In this document: positions 17,669-25,392 of the stretch, piece after piece
Position numbering within the stretch: the first letter of the stretch is position 1
Layout: every line of letters begins with the position of its first letter
NCBI RefSeq assembly: GCF_037120705.1
Contig: NZ_JAWLJU010000002.1
Location: forward strand, 310,001-374,000
Reading direction: 5' to 3'
Length of the DNA: 64,000 nt
DNA from: Pseudoalteromonas sp. UG3-2
GTDB lineage: Bacteria; Pseudomonadota; Gammaproteobacteria; Enterobacterales; Alteromonadaceae
The notes under the pieces: generated by a model
Told to the model about the DNA's origin: nothing
Seen by the model: only the letters and a program-made list of their open reading frames with translations
Database searches by the model: none
Program-made: the position numbers and the translations under genes

Positions 17669-18467
17669 AAACTTTATAGTACTCACTGATCACAAATGAC
17701 AAGGTAATATCAATCTTGCCTTGTTTCTCTAGGTGCTCAAAATGCTCCGGTTTAAACTTCCACGCAAATGGCGTCATCATCACTAGATTTTGCACGCATT
17801 CATAATCAAATGTCTGAGTTTGCTCTAACTGCTTGCTGGTATCGAGTGCAAAGCCGTCAGGCACGTCAGGCGTTTTATGCAGTTTTACTTCCTGATAAAT
17901 CAACGACTTCAGCTCAAACAAATGCCGTGGGCCAGGTGCCACAACAATCAATTTGCCAGTTTGACTTGCGAGCCGAGCTAGCTCCTCGGCAAACACCGGG
18001 GCAAACACACTAACAATGACATCAGCAAAGCCGTCTTCAAATGGAGCATCCTTGATGGAGGCAACACTGAAATTAACTTGATGATAGCGTTTGGCGGCAT
18101 AGCGGATCGCGGTTTTAGCAATATCCACTCCATACACTTGACTGTCACTGCATTGCTTAGCAATGGCTTGAGTATAAAAGCCTTCTCCACAACCTAAGTC
18201 GAGCACCGTATTAGGAGCCGCAGCGGCTACTTGTTTGGCCAGGTAGTCGCGTAAAAAATGGTAGTGGTCGGTGTCAAAGAAGGCTCTTCTAGCGGCGACC
18301 ATCTCAGCATTATCCCCAGGTTGTTTAGACTTTTTATTTTGCACTGGGAGCAAATTAACATAGCCTTCTTTGGCAATGTCAAACTGATGATTCTGATTAC
18401 AGCGATAGCTGATACCGCCTTGATATAAAGGCTGGTGGCAAAGAGGACAGCGGTAGTGGCTGATCAT
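17667..18467 (-). CDS. rlmA: 23S rRNA (guanine-745-N1)-methyltransferase
   Basis: 266 residues, the normal size. RlmA methylates G745 of 23S rRNA. The N-terminal zinc site is intact (C7, C10, C23, H27: RCPLC, YRCNQNH), followed by QFDIAKEGYVNLL, characteristic of RlmA. The SAM-binding motif is VLDLGCGEGFYTQAI (about 91-105), and the post-motif segment VSVFAPVFAEEL is also diagnostic. Its ATG overlaps the stop of the upstream membrane protein gene by 4 bp, so the two are co-translated. Confidence 0.95.
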   Translation of the reverse strand: MISHYRCPLCHQPLYQGGISYRCNQNHQFDIAKEGYVNLLPVQNKKSKQPGDNAEMVAARRAFFDTDHYHFLRDYLAKQVAAAAPNTVLDLGCGEGFYTQAIAKQCSDSQVYGVDIAKTAIRYAAKRYHQVNFSVASIKDAPFEDGFADVIVSVFAPVFAEELARLASQTGKLIVVAPGPRHLFELKSLIYQEVKLHKTPDVPDGFALDTSKQLEQTQTFDYECVQNLVMMTPFAWKFKPEHFEHLEKQGKIDITLSFVISEYYKV

Positions 18468-19087
18468 TTGTCTAAGTATTCCTTATCGTAAAAGGTTTTC
18501 ACCCAATGTGGGCGATAGGTGATCAAAAGCGTGATGGCCATGCCATTGAGCATCGCTTCTGGAAACCACATAATAATGGCAAAATGAATATAATTATCCG
18601 CCAGCTCAAACCAAGAGTAGGTGCCAACGGCGTAATAATACAAGGCACTGACGAGAATTTTTAAACAGCCAACCGTACCGGCAAAAATAAACGCACAGAC
18701 AAAAATATACACAAAGAAATGACGTGGTAAGTAATGGTAACACAGCGCAAAAAAGCCATAGCTCAGATAACAAGGGAGTAAGGCGGTAAAGAGCCAAAAG
18801 TCACCCAATTCAGCGACGCTAAAACCAGCAAAGTAACCATGGAGGAGACTGGCGAGAGTGGCACTTAATATCCCCAAACGCCAGCCCAACACTAAAGTTA
18901 CCGCGGTTAGACCCAGTATATGAATATTAAGATGCGGTAAGATCCCAGCCTGTATTTGCCATAAAAAAGCCAGCACCACGGCACTACTGAGCACACCAGT
19001 TTGCCTCGCTGGCACTGTGAACAGGGCTTGGTATTCGAGGCGATTAATGCTGATTAAAAATAAAACAACAGCTGCTAAAAAGGTCAC
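18464..19087 (-). CDS. CbiM-like energy-coupling-factor permease (COG3235 type)
   Basis: 207 residues, about six hydrophobic segments. The pattern ILPHLNIHILGLTAVTLVLGWRLGI and the final WFPEAMLNGMAITLLI resemble CbiM/NikM-type membrane proteins (family called energy-coupling factor ABC transporter permease, COG3235). True CbiM proteins use an N-terminal Met-His start to bind Ni or Co; this protein begins MTFLAAV, so that ligand is absent. No ATPase or T-component gene is nearby. It overlaps rlmA by 4 bp. A metal-related role is possible but unproven. Confidence 0.7.
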   Translation of the reverse strand: MTFLAAVVLFLISINRLEYQALFTVPARQTGVLSSAVVLAFLWQIQAGILPHLNIHILGLTAVTLVLGWRLGILSATLASLLHGYFAGFSVAELGDFWLFTALLPCYLSYGFFALCYHYLPRHFFVYIFVCAFIFAGTVGCLKILVSALYYYAVGTYSWFELADNYIHFAIIMWFPEAMLNGMAITLLITYRPHWVKTFYDKEYLDK

Positions 19088-19175
19088 GTTCCGTTATTCC
19101 AAAGTGGCAGTGGCACAAAGCCACTGGGTTTCAACTATTCATCACTCATGGCTACGCTTACGTTATGGGGCTTAC

Positions 19176-19985
19176 TTAGAGATCAAAGCTGGCCCAAATT
19201 GGCGCATGATCAGAGGGTTTTTCTATCCCACGTAGCTCATAATCGATGTCACTTTCTGTGCACTTGGCCATTAATGGCGCGGTAGCCAGCACCACATCTA
19301 TGCGTAGGCCGCGGTTGTCAACAAAGCCCTTAGAGCGATAGTCGAACCACGAGTATTTATCTGTTGCTTCGGGAGTTAATTCTCTGAAGGTGTCTTTAAA
19401 GCCCCAATCGAGCAATTTTTGTAGCCATTGGCGTTCTTCTGGTTGAAATGAGCACTTACCTGTACGTAACCAACGTTTACGATTTTGCTCGCCAATACCA
19501 ATGTCGGCGTCCATAGGTGAAATATTAATGTCGCCCATCACAATGAGGTGACTCTCTGGATCGGCATGATTATCTAAATGTGTCATTAAATCGGCATAAA
19601 ACTGTCTTTTGTACGGGAACTTGGTTTCATGGTTAATGTTGTCCCCTTGTGGAAAATAGCCATTCATTATTGTCACTTCAGTGCCAGAGTCGGTTGCAAA
19701 AGTACCGCTGATCATTCTTCGCTGTGCGTCATCAGTGTCGGTGGTAAAGCCTTTTTGAATGGCTTTTGCAGGGCGTTTTGACAGAATAGCCACACCATAG
19801 TGTGCCTTTTGACCATGAAAATACACATGATAGCCCATAGCTTCCACGTCGCTTACAGGAAACGCTTCATCATGGACTTTTATCTCTTGGAGTCCAATAA
19901 CGTCGGGTTGGTGCTTTTCGATGAGTGCTTGGAGTTGGTGCAGTCTAGCTCTGAGGCCATTGATATTAAAAGAAACGACTTTCAT
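19176..19985 (-). CDS. xthA: Exodeoxyribonuclease III
   Basis: 269 residues, close to 268 in E. coli. The enzyme is the main AP endonuclease and 3'-5' exonuclease of base-excision repair. Catalytic motifs are complete: E34 in GLQEIKV, GDINISP (Asp and Asn about 151-153), the [11 protein letters not shown] segment and the terminal [12 protein letters not shown] with the catalytic Asp-His pair. The start [14 protein letters not shown] is canonical. It appears monocistronic; an upstream 200-bp gap separates it from a divergent small secreted-protein gene. Confidence 0.98.
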   Translation of the reverse strand: MKVVSFNINGLRARLHQLQALIEKHQPDVIGLQEIKVHDEAFPVSDVEAMGYHVYFHGQKAHYGVAILSKRPAKAIQKGFTTDTDDAQRRMISGTFATDSGTEVTIMNGYFPQGDNINHETKFPYKRQFYADLMTHLDNHADPESHLIVMGDINISPMDADIGIGEQNRKRWLRTGKCSFQPEERQWLQKLLDWGFKDTFRELTPEATDKYSWFDYRSKGFVDNRGLRIDVVLATAPLMAKCTESDIDYELRGIEKPSDHAPIWASFDL

Positions 19986-20246
19986 TACGCTTTCTAATTC
20001 CTGTCTTTGTTGATGATTTAGAGTTTATCATTTAAATAAGGTTGGGTCAGCGTGTCAGGGCATTGATTTTATGCGCCACTAACGCCTGAGTGAATGTTAA
20101 TAAAGGTGCAACTTTAGGGTGGTGATAAGCAGGTTTTTAAATAGGTGTAAATAGATCATTAAATAGACAGAAAGGTATGAATTATGTGTTTACTTATTGC
20201 GCTGTGCAATTATAATGCAGACCGAATCGTTCATTTGGGGTATATT

Positions 20247-20681
20247 ATGCTTAAATCTCTCTCTTTCTTTGGTCTTGTAACTTTCGCTTCAACATCTGCT
20301 CTTGCTTCTCAAGTTGAGTTTACGCAAGCGGATCAATCACCAGCAACTAAAGTGTGTGCTGTTGCTGCAGAGCAAGGGTTCAGTGCGGCTCGCGCCGAGG
20401 CCGCGGCAATGGGAATGTTTATCTCTCGCTTCTCAGCAAGTTTAGAGTGTAATGGTGAAGATATTCGTGAGTTTGCAAAAACGTCAAATCGTGTTCAAAA
20501 GGAAGAGAAAAAGGTCAAATTAGTTGCAAAAAGCACAGACCGTGCAACAAAGCTTTGCATTAGCGCAGCACGCCACGGTGTTAAAACACTGGGCTTAAAC
20601 AGCAAGCAAGTTCGCAACTTACGTTGTAACAATATGCCTGTTCAGCAGTTTGTAAAAGAGATCCGCAACGCAGCTATTTAA
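20247..20681 (+). CDS. Small exported DUF3718-like protein with two internal repeats
   Basis: 144 residues from ATG 20247, which has GGGG 7 nt upstream and gives a proper signal peptide (MLKSLSFFGLVTFASTSALA). An upstream start would put the probable TATAAT-type promoter (about 20212) inside the gene. The mature part has two similar units: ATKVCAVAAEQGF...LECNGEDIREFAK and ATKLCISAARHGV...LRCNNMPVQQFVK, each with two cysteines about 30 residues apart, suggesting a disulfide per repeat. This resembles the DUF3718 family of Alteromonadales; the function is unknown. A strong terminator follows. Confidence 0.75.
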   Translation: MLKSLSFFGLVTFASTSALASQVEFTQADQSPATKVCAVAAEQGFSAARAEAAAMGMFISRFSASLECNGEDIREFAKTSNRVQKEEKKVKLVAKSTDRATKLCISAARHGVKTLGLNSKQVRNLRCNNMPVQQFVKEIRNAAI

Positions 20682-20718
20682 TGCTGGTGCGAAACTTTAG
20701 CCACAATCTGTTGTGATG

Positions 20719-20744
20719 AAAAGGGTGCTTAGTGCACCCTTTTT
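20719..20744 (+). terminator. Intrinsic terminator
   Basis: AAAAGGGTGC (20719-20728) pairs with GCACCCTTTT (20734-20743), a 5-nt loop, with a T-run at the 3' side. It ends the DUF3718-like gene. Confidence 0.9.
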
Positions 20745-20907
20745 GATTTTTAATGGTAAGCTCATTATGAGTAGGTACACGCGCCATACTGGATCAGCCT
20801 TCACGATAAAAAACCAAGCACAGTATTCTTGGCTGCCATTTAACCTTATAACCTCGAGACAAATATTTGCTATACTCGCGCTAATTTTTCTTTAGCATAG
20901 ATCATTG

Positions 20908-22143
20908 ATGAAATTTAGTGCCTTAGAGCTCCATCCCGACTTATTAGCGGCCGTTTCCGAGTTAGGCTTTGCAACGGCAACGGCAATCCAAGAGAAAAGC
21001 ATTCCACTGCTGTTGGCAGGCAATGACTTAATTGCCAGTGCCCAAACCGGAACGGGAAAAACCGCGGCGTTTATGCTCCCCATTCTGCAGCAACTATTAA
21101 CAGCGCAACGGGCCGACAAGCCAGTGGTTAAAGTATTGGTATTAACTCCGACTCGAGAGCTTGCACAGCAAGTTGCAGAGCATACCCAACAGCTAATAGG
21201 GCAGACGTCATTAAGCGTTGCTTGTTTGTATGGCGGCGCCAATATTGGCCCCCAGGAAAAACGCCTAAACGCTGGGGTGGATATAGTGGTGGCGACGCCT
21301 GGACGCTTATTGGACCACATCATCAAAAACACATTATCACTTGAGCATGTTCGTCATCTGGTTTTTGACGAGGCGGATCGCATGCTAGACATGGGTTTTA
21401 TGGCCGAGATCAAGCGTATAATGCGCAACATGCCTATTGAACGTCAAACCCTGTTGTTCTCAGCAACCGTGGACGACAGCGTTCTATCCCAAGTAAAGCC
21501 GTGGCTACGTGATCCAAAACGGGTTGGTGTCGAGAGTGAAAATAGCACGGCTACTACGGTAACACAGCTGTTTTACTCCGTCGACGAAGAGCGCAAGCGC
21601 GAGTTGATAGCGCACCTCATTGGTAAAAATAATTGGCATCAAGTGCTGGTGTTTACTCGGACAAAAAACAGTGCCGATCACTACGCCAAAGAGCTGAGTA
21701 AAGACGGCTTAAAAACCGCGTCGATCCACGGTGATAAATCACAAGGCGCTAGAGATAAAGCATTGGCACAATTTAAGTCAGGGGATATTCGTGTACTGGT
21801 TGCAACGGATGTGGCTGCACGAGGAATTGACATTGGTTCATTAAATTATGTTTTCAATGCCGAATTACCGTATGTAGCGGAAGATTATGTTCATCGCATT
21901 GGCCGCACTGGTCGCGCCGGTCAAAGCGGTCAGGCGATCTCATTAGTGAGTATTGATGAACAGTGGCTGCTTGAAGAAATCGAGATCTTTTTGGATGAGC
22001 GTTTTGCCCCACATTGGCTACCGGGCTATGAGCCAGATCTTACTCGAGAGCCGAAAGATAACCGCCGCAACTCAGGTAAGTCTAAAAAGCAAAGAGATAA
22101 GAAGCGTATTTTAGGAAAGCGCAGCACACGTAGAAGAAAGTAA
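20908..22143 (+). CDS. DEAD-box RNA helicase, RhlE-like
   Basis: 411 residues from ATG 20908 (a TTG immediately upstream is possible). All helicase motifs are readable: Q-motif region (FSALELHPDLLAAVSELGF, TAIQEKSIP), motif I AQTGTGKT, Ia PTRELAQQ, GG, Ib TPGRLLD, II DEAD, III SAT, and in domain 2 VFTRTKNSAD, VATDVAARGIDI and HRIGRTGRAG. The short basic C-terminal tail (about 375-411, many K and R) fits the RhlE group, which remodels RNA in ribosome assembly and cold growth. RhlE versus an uncharacterised paralogue cannot be settled by eye. It converges on the dGTPase-like gene. Confidence 0.93.
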   Translation: MKFSALELHPDLLAAVSELGFATATAIQEKSIPLLLAGNDLIASAQTGTGKTAAFMLPILQQLLTAQRADKPVVKVLVLTPTRELAQQVAEHTQQLIGQTSLSVACLYGGANIGPQEKRLNAGVDIVVATPGRLLDHIIKNTLSLEHVRHLVFDEADRMLDMGFMAEIKRIMRNMPIERQTLLFSATVDDSVLSQVKPWLRDPKRVGVESENSTATTVTQLFYSVDEERKRELIAHLIGKNNWHQVLVFTRTKNSADHYAKELSKDGLKTASIHGDKSQGARDKALAQFKSGDIRVLVATDVAARGIDIGSLNYVFNAELPYVAEDYVHRIGRTGRAGQSGQAISLVSIDEQWLLEEIEIFLDERFAPHWLPGYEPDLTREPKDNRRNSGKSKKQRDKKRILGKRSTRRRK

Positions 22144-22148
22144 CAATT

Positions 22149-22174
22149 GCTCACGCAGCCATCTCTGCGTGAGC
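22149..22174. terminator. 10-bp inverted repeat between convergent genes
   Basis: GCTCACGCAG (22149-22158) and CTGCGTGAGC (22165-22174) form a perfect stem with a 6-nt loop, 5 bp after the helicase stop and 7 bp before the end of the dGTPase-like gene. No U-tract on either strand. Confidence 0.5.
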
Positions 22175-22181
22175 CTTGCCA

Positions 22182-23477
22182 TTATAATTCGCCAGTAAAT
22201 AAGCGGCTGTGGGCTTTGCGGGCATATTCGTCTGACATACCGCCGAGGTAGTCTGCCAAAACACGCATTTGCTCGGTTTCTCCCTGAGCCTGTTGATAAA
22301 GAGTCTGAGTGGTATAAGGAAGCAATCGCATGGGATCACTGGCAAAGACTTCAAATAAATCGATGAGCAGAGTTTGACCGCTAAACTCGATTTGCTGCAT
22401 CTTCGGCTCACGAATAAGGCGACGGTAAACGAAGGTTTTAAGTACTTGTAATATTTCTTGGAACTCTGACTTCATGGTCACGGTGTAGTGAAGTAGGGGA
22501 GACTCAAAGTCGCTATGCTGTACGGTGAGCTCACAATTGACGATAAATAAGTTAACTAATTCGCCAATACAATCTTTACGCTCAGACTCTTCATCAGAAA
22601 ACAAGTGCTGACTAATGCGGTCAAGGTTTTGTGTCAGCCACTTGGACTCCAGAGCAGTTAACTCAGGCACTGCAAAGTGACGCCATTCAGACTCGTTGAG
22701 CGTTCCTGTGGCAATGGCATCCTCCAGATCATGTACGGCATAAGCAATATCATCGGCGTACTCCATGATGGCACAATCGAGCGATTTAAAGAGCGTTTTA
22801 TGGCGAAAGGCATCTTTGACTGCCATTTGCTGGAGCAGCGCCCGGTCATTTGCCGAAAAAGGAGCGAGAACCCAGTCAAAAACATCGCTATCGCACTGAT
22901 AAATGCCCTTGGCTGGTAACCAGTCACTAGAGAGAATATAGCGTCGAGTTGGACTGTGCTTTGGCTGTTGATGCCAAAGCTTATCAATAATCGCCGGGTA
23001 CTTGATAAAGCCTAGCAGTGTCCGACGGGTTAGGTTCATGCCAAACCCTTTGGTGTAAGGTTCGAGCTTAGTAACAATCCGAAGAGTTTGGGCATTGCCC
23101 TCGAAGCCACCGTGCTCTCGCATTAGGTAATTTAGAGCGATTTCCCCGCCATGGCCAAAAGGGGGATGACCGATATCATGGGCTAAGCATAAGGTTTCGA
23201 TTAGGCTGGTGGATGGAAAATGACTAAAATCGCTATAGTGTCGTTTTAAATGGCGTAACAGACCACTGCCAATTTGCGAAACCTCTAGTGAGTGAGTCAG
23301 GCGGGTGCGGTAAAAGTCATTGACACCAATGGCCATAATTTGCGTTTTGGCTTGCAAACGGCGAAAGGCGGCGGCATGAATGATCCGTGAGCGGTCGATT
23401 TGCCACGCAGAGCGGTTATCGTTTGGCCTGTGCTTTTGCTGATTCAGCAGACGTTGCTGCCAAGCTGTTGAGTCCAT
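22182..23477 (-). CDS. dGTPase-like HD-domain triphosphohydrolase
   Basis: 431 residues. HD-domain metal ligands are present: H62 (RLTHSLEV), H100-D101 (CLAHDIGHPPFGHGGE) and the later YADDIAYAVHDLEDA Asp. The N-terminal DRSRIIHAAAFRRLQAKTQI and HRPNDNRSAW blocks identify the dNTP triphosphohydrolase family. It is shorter than E. coli Dgt (505) and belongs to the dGTPase-like subgroup, whose members are often dNTP-activated and not restricted to dGTP. Such enzymes remove excess dNTPs; some homologues deplete dNTPs during phage infection, but no defence genes adjoin this one. It is convergent with the helicase gene and appears monocistronic. Confidence 0.92.
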   Translation of the reverse strand: MDSTAWQQRLLNQQKHRPNDNRSAWQIDRSRIIHAAAFRRLQAKTQIMAIGVNDFYRTRLTHSLEVSQIGSGLLRHLKRHYSDFSHFPSTSLIETLCLAHDIGHPPFGHGGEIALNYLMREHGGFEGNAQTLRIVTKLEPYTKGFGMNLTRRTLLGFIKYPAIIDKLWHQQPKHSPTRRYILSSDWLPAKGIYQCDSDVFDWVLAPFSANDRALLQQMAVKDAFRHKTLFKSLDCAIMEYADDIAYAVHDLEDAIATGTLNESEWRHFAVPELTALESKWLTQNLDRISQHLFSDEESERKDCIGELVNLFIVNCELTVQHSDFESPLLHYTVTMKSEFQEILQVLKTFVYRRLIREPKMQQIEFSGQTLLIDLFEVFASDPMRLLPYTTQTLYQQAQGETEQMRVLADYLGGMSDEYARKAHSRLFTGEL

Positions 23478-23696
23478 ACCACTTTTCCTTTTTTATCTTA
23501 GACTTATTCTGGACTAAACTAAGTACGATAAGTAAACGAAAATTCGCGTTTAATAGCGGCATTTGCTATTATCCGTCGCTATTTTGAAGGACGTACTAGA
23601 TGACGTCCAGCAATTATAGAGTAGCAAGCTAATGCGTTAGTTCATAGCAACCTATGGAAGGGGGCGTTTATTGAACTAGGCTGAGAGAGGAGAACT

Positions 23697-24518
23697 ATGC
23701 AAGCTAAGCTGATAAAACTGATTATTGCTCTGGTCACGTTATGGGCGCTTATTTATCCCTTTTTGATGACTGAACAAGCCCCTTCCGAAGTAACGGAGCC
23801 TAAAGATGAAGTGGTTAAACTGAAGCCCGAGGAAATAGAAGATCCTCTACATGACGTGACATTACCAGACTTTGCCGACATTCGTGATGTCAAAGCAAAG
23901 AAAAAGGCGTTTTTTGATTTCATCAAGCCGCACGTTGAAGCGGAAAATAAGCTTATTCGAGAGCAACGAGCCACGTTAGAGATTGCCCTGATGATGAAAC
24001 AATTTGAGGAAACATTGACGCCGACGCAAGAGCAAAAAGTGAAAGAAACGTTTGCGAAATATGGTATGAAAGAACAAGCCATAACCACTGAGTCGTTACA
24101 ACGGGCACTAAAACGTGTTGATATTATTCCCAAAGAGCTTGCCCTGATGCAGGCCGCCAATGAATCGGCTTGGGGCACATCGCGATTTGCTCGCATCGGC
24201 TTGAACTTTTTTGGTCAGTGGTGTTATAGCAAAGGTTGCGGCATGGTACCAAGGCGCCGAGCGGAAGCGGCCGACCATGAAGTTAGAGCGTTTAAATCGG
24301 TCCGTGCTTCGGTTAAGTCGTACTTTAGAAACATCAATACCCATGATGCTTATACCCAACTAAGGCAAGTGCGTGCAGATCTGAGAAAGCAGAAACAACC
24401 AATTAAAGCCACGGCACTGACGGCAGGATTAATGAAATACTCCGAACGTGGTGAAGACTACGTTAATGAACTAAATGACATGATAAGACACAACCGAGCG
24501 TATTTTGATGAAGACTAA
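23697..24518 (+). CDS. Bax-like glucosaminidase-family protein
   Basis: 273 residues with an N-terminal membrane anchor (about 5-22). The C-terminal half is a FlgJ/LytG-type beta-N-acetylglucosaminidase domain like E. coli Bax: MQAANESAWGTSRFA with the presumed catalytic E156, NFFGQWCYSKGCG, YFRNINTHDAY and the terminal YVNELNDMIRHN. The region from 25 to 65 is acidic and proline-rich, probably a periplasmic spacer. The ribosome site (GAGAGGAGA) is strong. It likely cleaves peptidoglycan glycan strands in the periplasm. Its 3' end overlaps the next gene by 11 bp. Confidence 0.88.
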   Translation: MQAKLIKLIIALVTLWALIYPFLMTEQAPSEVTEPKDEVVKLKPEEIEDPLHDVTLPDFADIRDVKAKKKAFFDFIKPHVEAENKLIREQRATLEIALMMKQFEETLTPTQEQKVKETFAKYGMKEQAITTESLQRALKRVDIIPKELALMQAANESAWGTSRFARIGLNFFGQWCYSKGCGMVPRRRAEAADHEVRAFKSVRASVKSYFRNINTHDAYTQLRQVRADLRKQKQPIKATALTAGLMKYSERGEDYVNELNDMIRHNRAYFDED

Positions 24519-25161
24519 CAGTTTCTTATTGTTGCTAGCACTGTTGCTAGCCCCAAGTTTACAGGCGCAAGAGGTGGCATTCGCCTATGACAGTTTTTAC
24601 GACCGACTTAAGGTGGTGAATAAAGGCCAATACGAGTTTGCGCGAATTGGTTTTTATTTGGTAGATACCAACACCATGAAGCCATGTCGCCTACGCTCAG
24701 GAGAAATCGTCACGGAGAAGGCCAGCTTCCCATTAACTTACACTGAAGATGCTCAGCTTCTGTTGCCGTTTGATAAGCAATTGGATAAAGACAAAGCCAA
24801 GGTGATCATGGTTCCTGATGCTAGCGAGGCGAATTGTCAGCTAAAGATGCAAATAGAAGCAGAATTATTTGAACAGCAATCGTTAAGTAAAGCGGATCTC
24901 TACACTATGCACCAAGAATTTGAGCAATTATTAGCGGATCTATCAGGTTTCTTCGTCAAGTACCTCTTTTCATTCTTGCTTCCTGAACAACAAGGTTTAA
25001 TTGTCAATTTTACTGCACCAGAGCAAATTATGACTAACATTGGCGAATGCCAAGCAAACAGTTGCCAAGTGGTTGTTGACGAAAGTTGGCAAAAAAACAC
25101 TACGACTTTAGTCGAGCAGGTAGAAACTGTGCACTCCATTCAGCCATGGTTGGCCCTGTAA
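24508..25161 (+). CDS. Exported DUF2987 domain protein
   Basis: 217 residues from ATG 24508, overlapping the Bax-like gene. A signal peptide is visible (MKTNSFLLLLALLLAPSLQAQ). The mature part begins EVAFAYDSFYDRLKVVNKGQYEFARIGFYL, with KPCRLRSG and LLPFDKQLDKDKAKV, the pattern of DUF2987 proteins of marine gammaproteobacteria. Two cysteine pairs (about C51/C105 and the later ECQANSCQ) suggest a periplasmic disulfide protein. No function is known. The overlap with the cell-wall hydrolase suggests a shared envelope role. Confidence 0.8.
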   Translation: MKTNSFLLLLALLLAPSLQAQEVAFAYDSFYDRLKVVNKGQYEFARIGFYLVDTNTMKPCRLRSGEIVTEKASFPLTYTEDAQLLLPFDKQLDKDKAKVIMVPDASEANCQLKMQIEAELFEQQSLSKADLYTMHQEFEQLLADLSGFFVKYLFSFLLPEQQGLIVNFTAPEQIMTNIGECQANSCQVVVDESWQKNTTTLVEQVETVHSIQPWLAL

Positions 25162-25175
25162 TGTGAACTTTGCAG

Positions 25176-25209
25176 AAAAGTGCACTTTTTTAGATGAAGT
25201 GCGCTTTTT
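25176..25209 (+). terminator. Intrinsic terminator
   Basis: AAAGTGCACT (25177-25186) pairs with AGTGCGCTTT (25198-25207, one G-U), followed by T residues. The left arm is itself part of a perfect AAAAGTGCACTTTT palindrome. It ends the Bax-DUF2987 operon; 25210-25392 is AT-rich leader of the next gene. Confidence 0.8.
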
Positions 25210-25392
25210 GCAACAAAGCCGAGCATTTTTAGTTCTTTTTACTGCTAGGTTACTTCTAAAACCCCTCTTTGTTCCTTTCAAAGTGCTAATTTTCTGTTAC
25301 ATAAATGCATTGTTAATCCTGTTTTTGTATGTTAATAATGGTTTAATTATTTAAAAAACTACAGAGTAATTATTAACTTAAGGGGAAACAGG

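Noticed and set aside
19017..19235. 72-residue + strand frame between the CbiM-like gene and xthA
   Set aside because: It overlaps the beginning of one gene and the end of another on the opposite strand and shows no ribosome site or conserved pattern.
22182..23477. dGTPase-like gene as part of an anti-phage defence island
   Set aside because: Neighbours are a housekeeping helicase and a cell-wall hydrolase; no other defence genes occur, so a nucleotide-pool role is the simpler reading.
25163..25354. 63-residue hydrophobic frame after the DUF2987 gene
   Set aside because: It spans the terminator hairpin at 25176-25209, starts 1 bp after the stop of the previous gene, and its hydrophobicity follows from AT-rich T-runs.
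25320..25392. Fur-like AATAAT...ATTATT sequence upstream of the first TonB receptor
   Set aside because: Only the outer bases resemble a Fur half-site; the central spacing and GATAAT core are missing, unlike the clear box at 44350.
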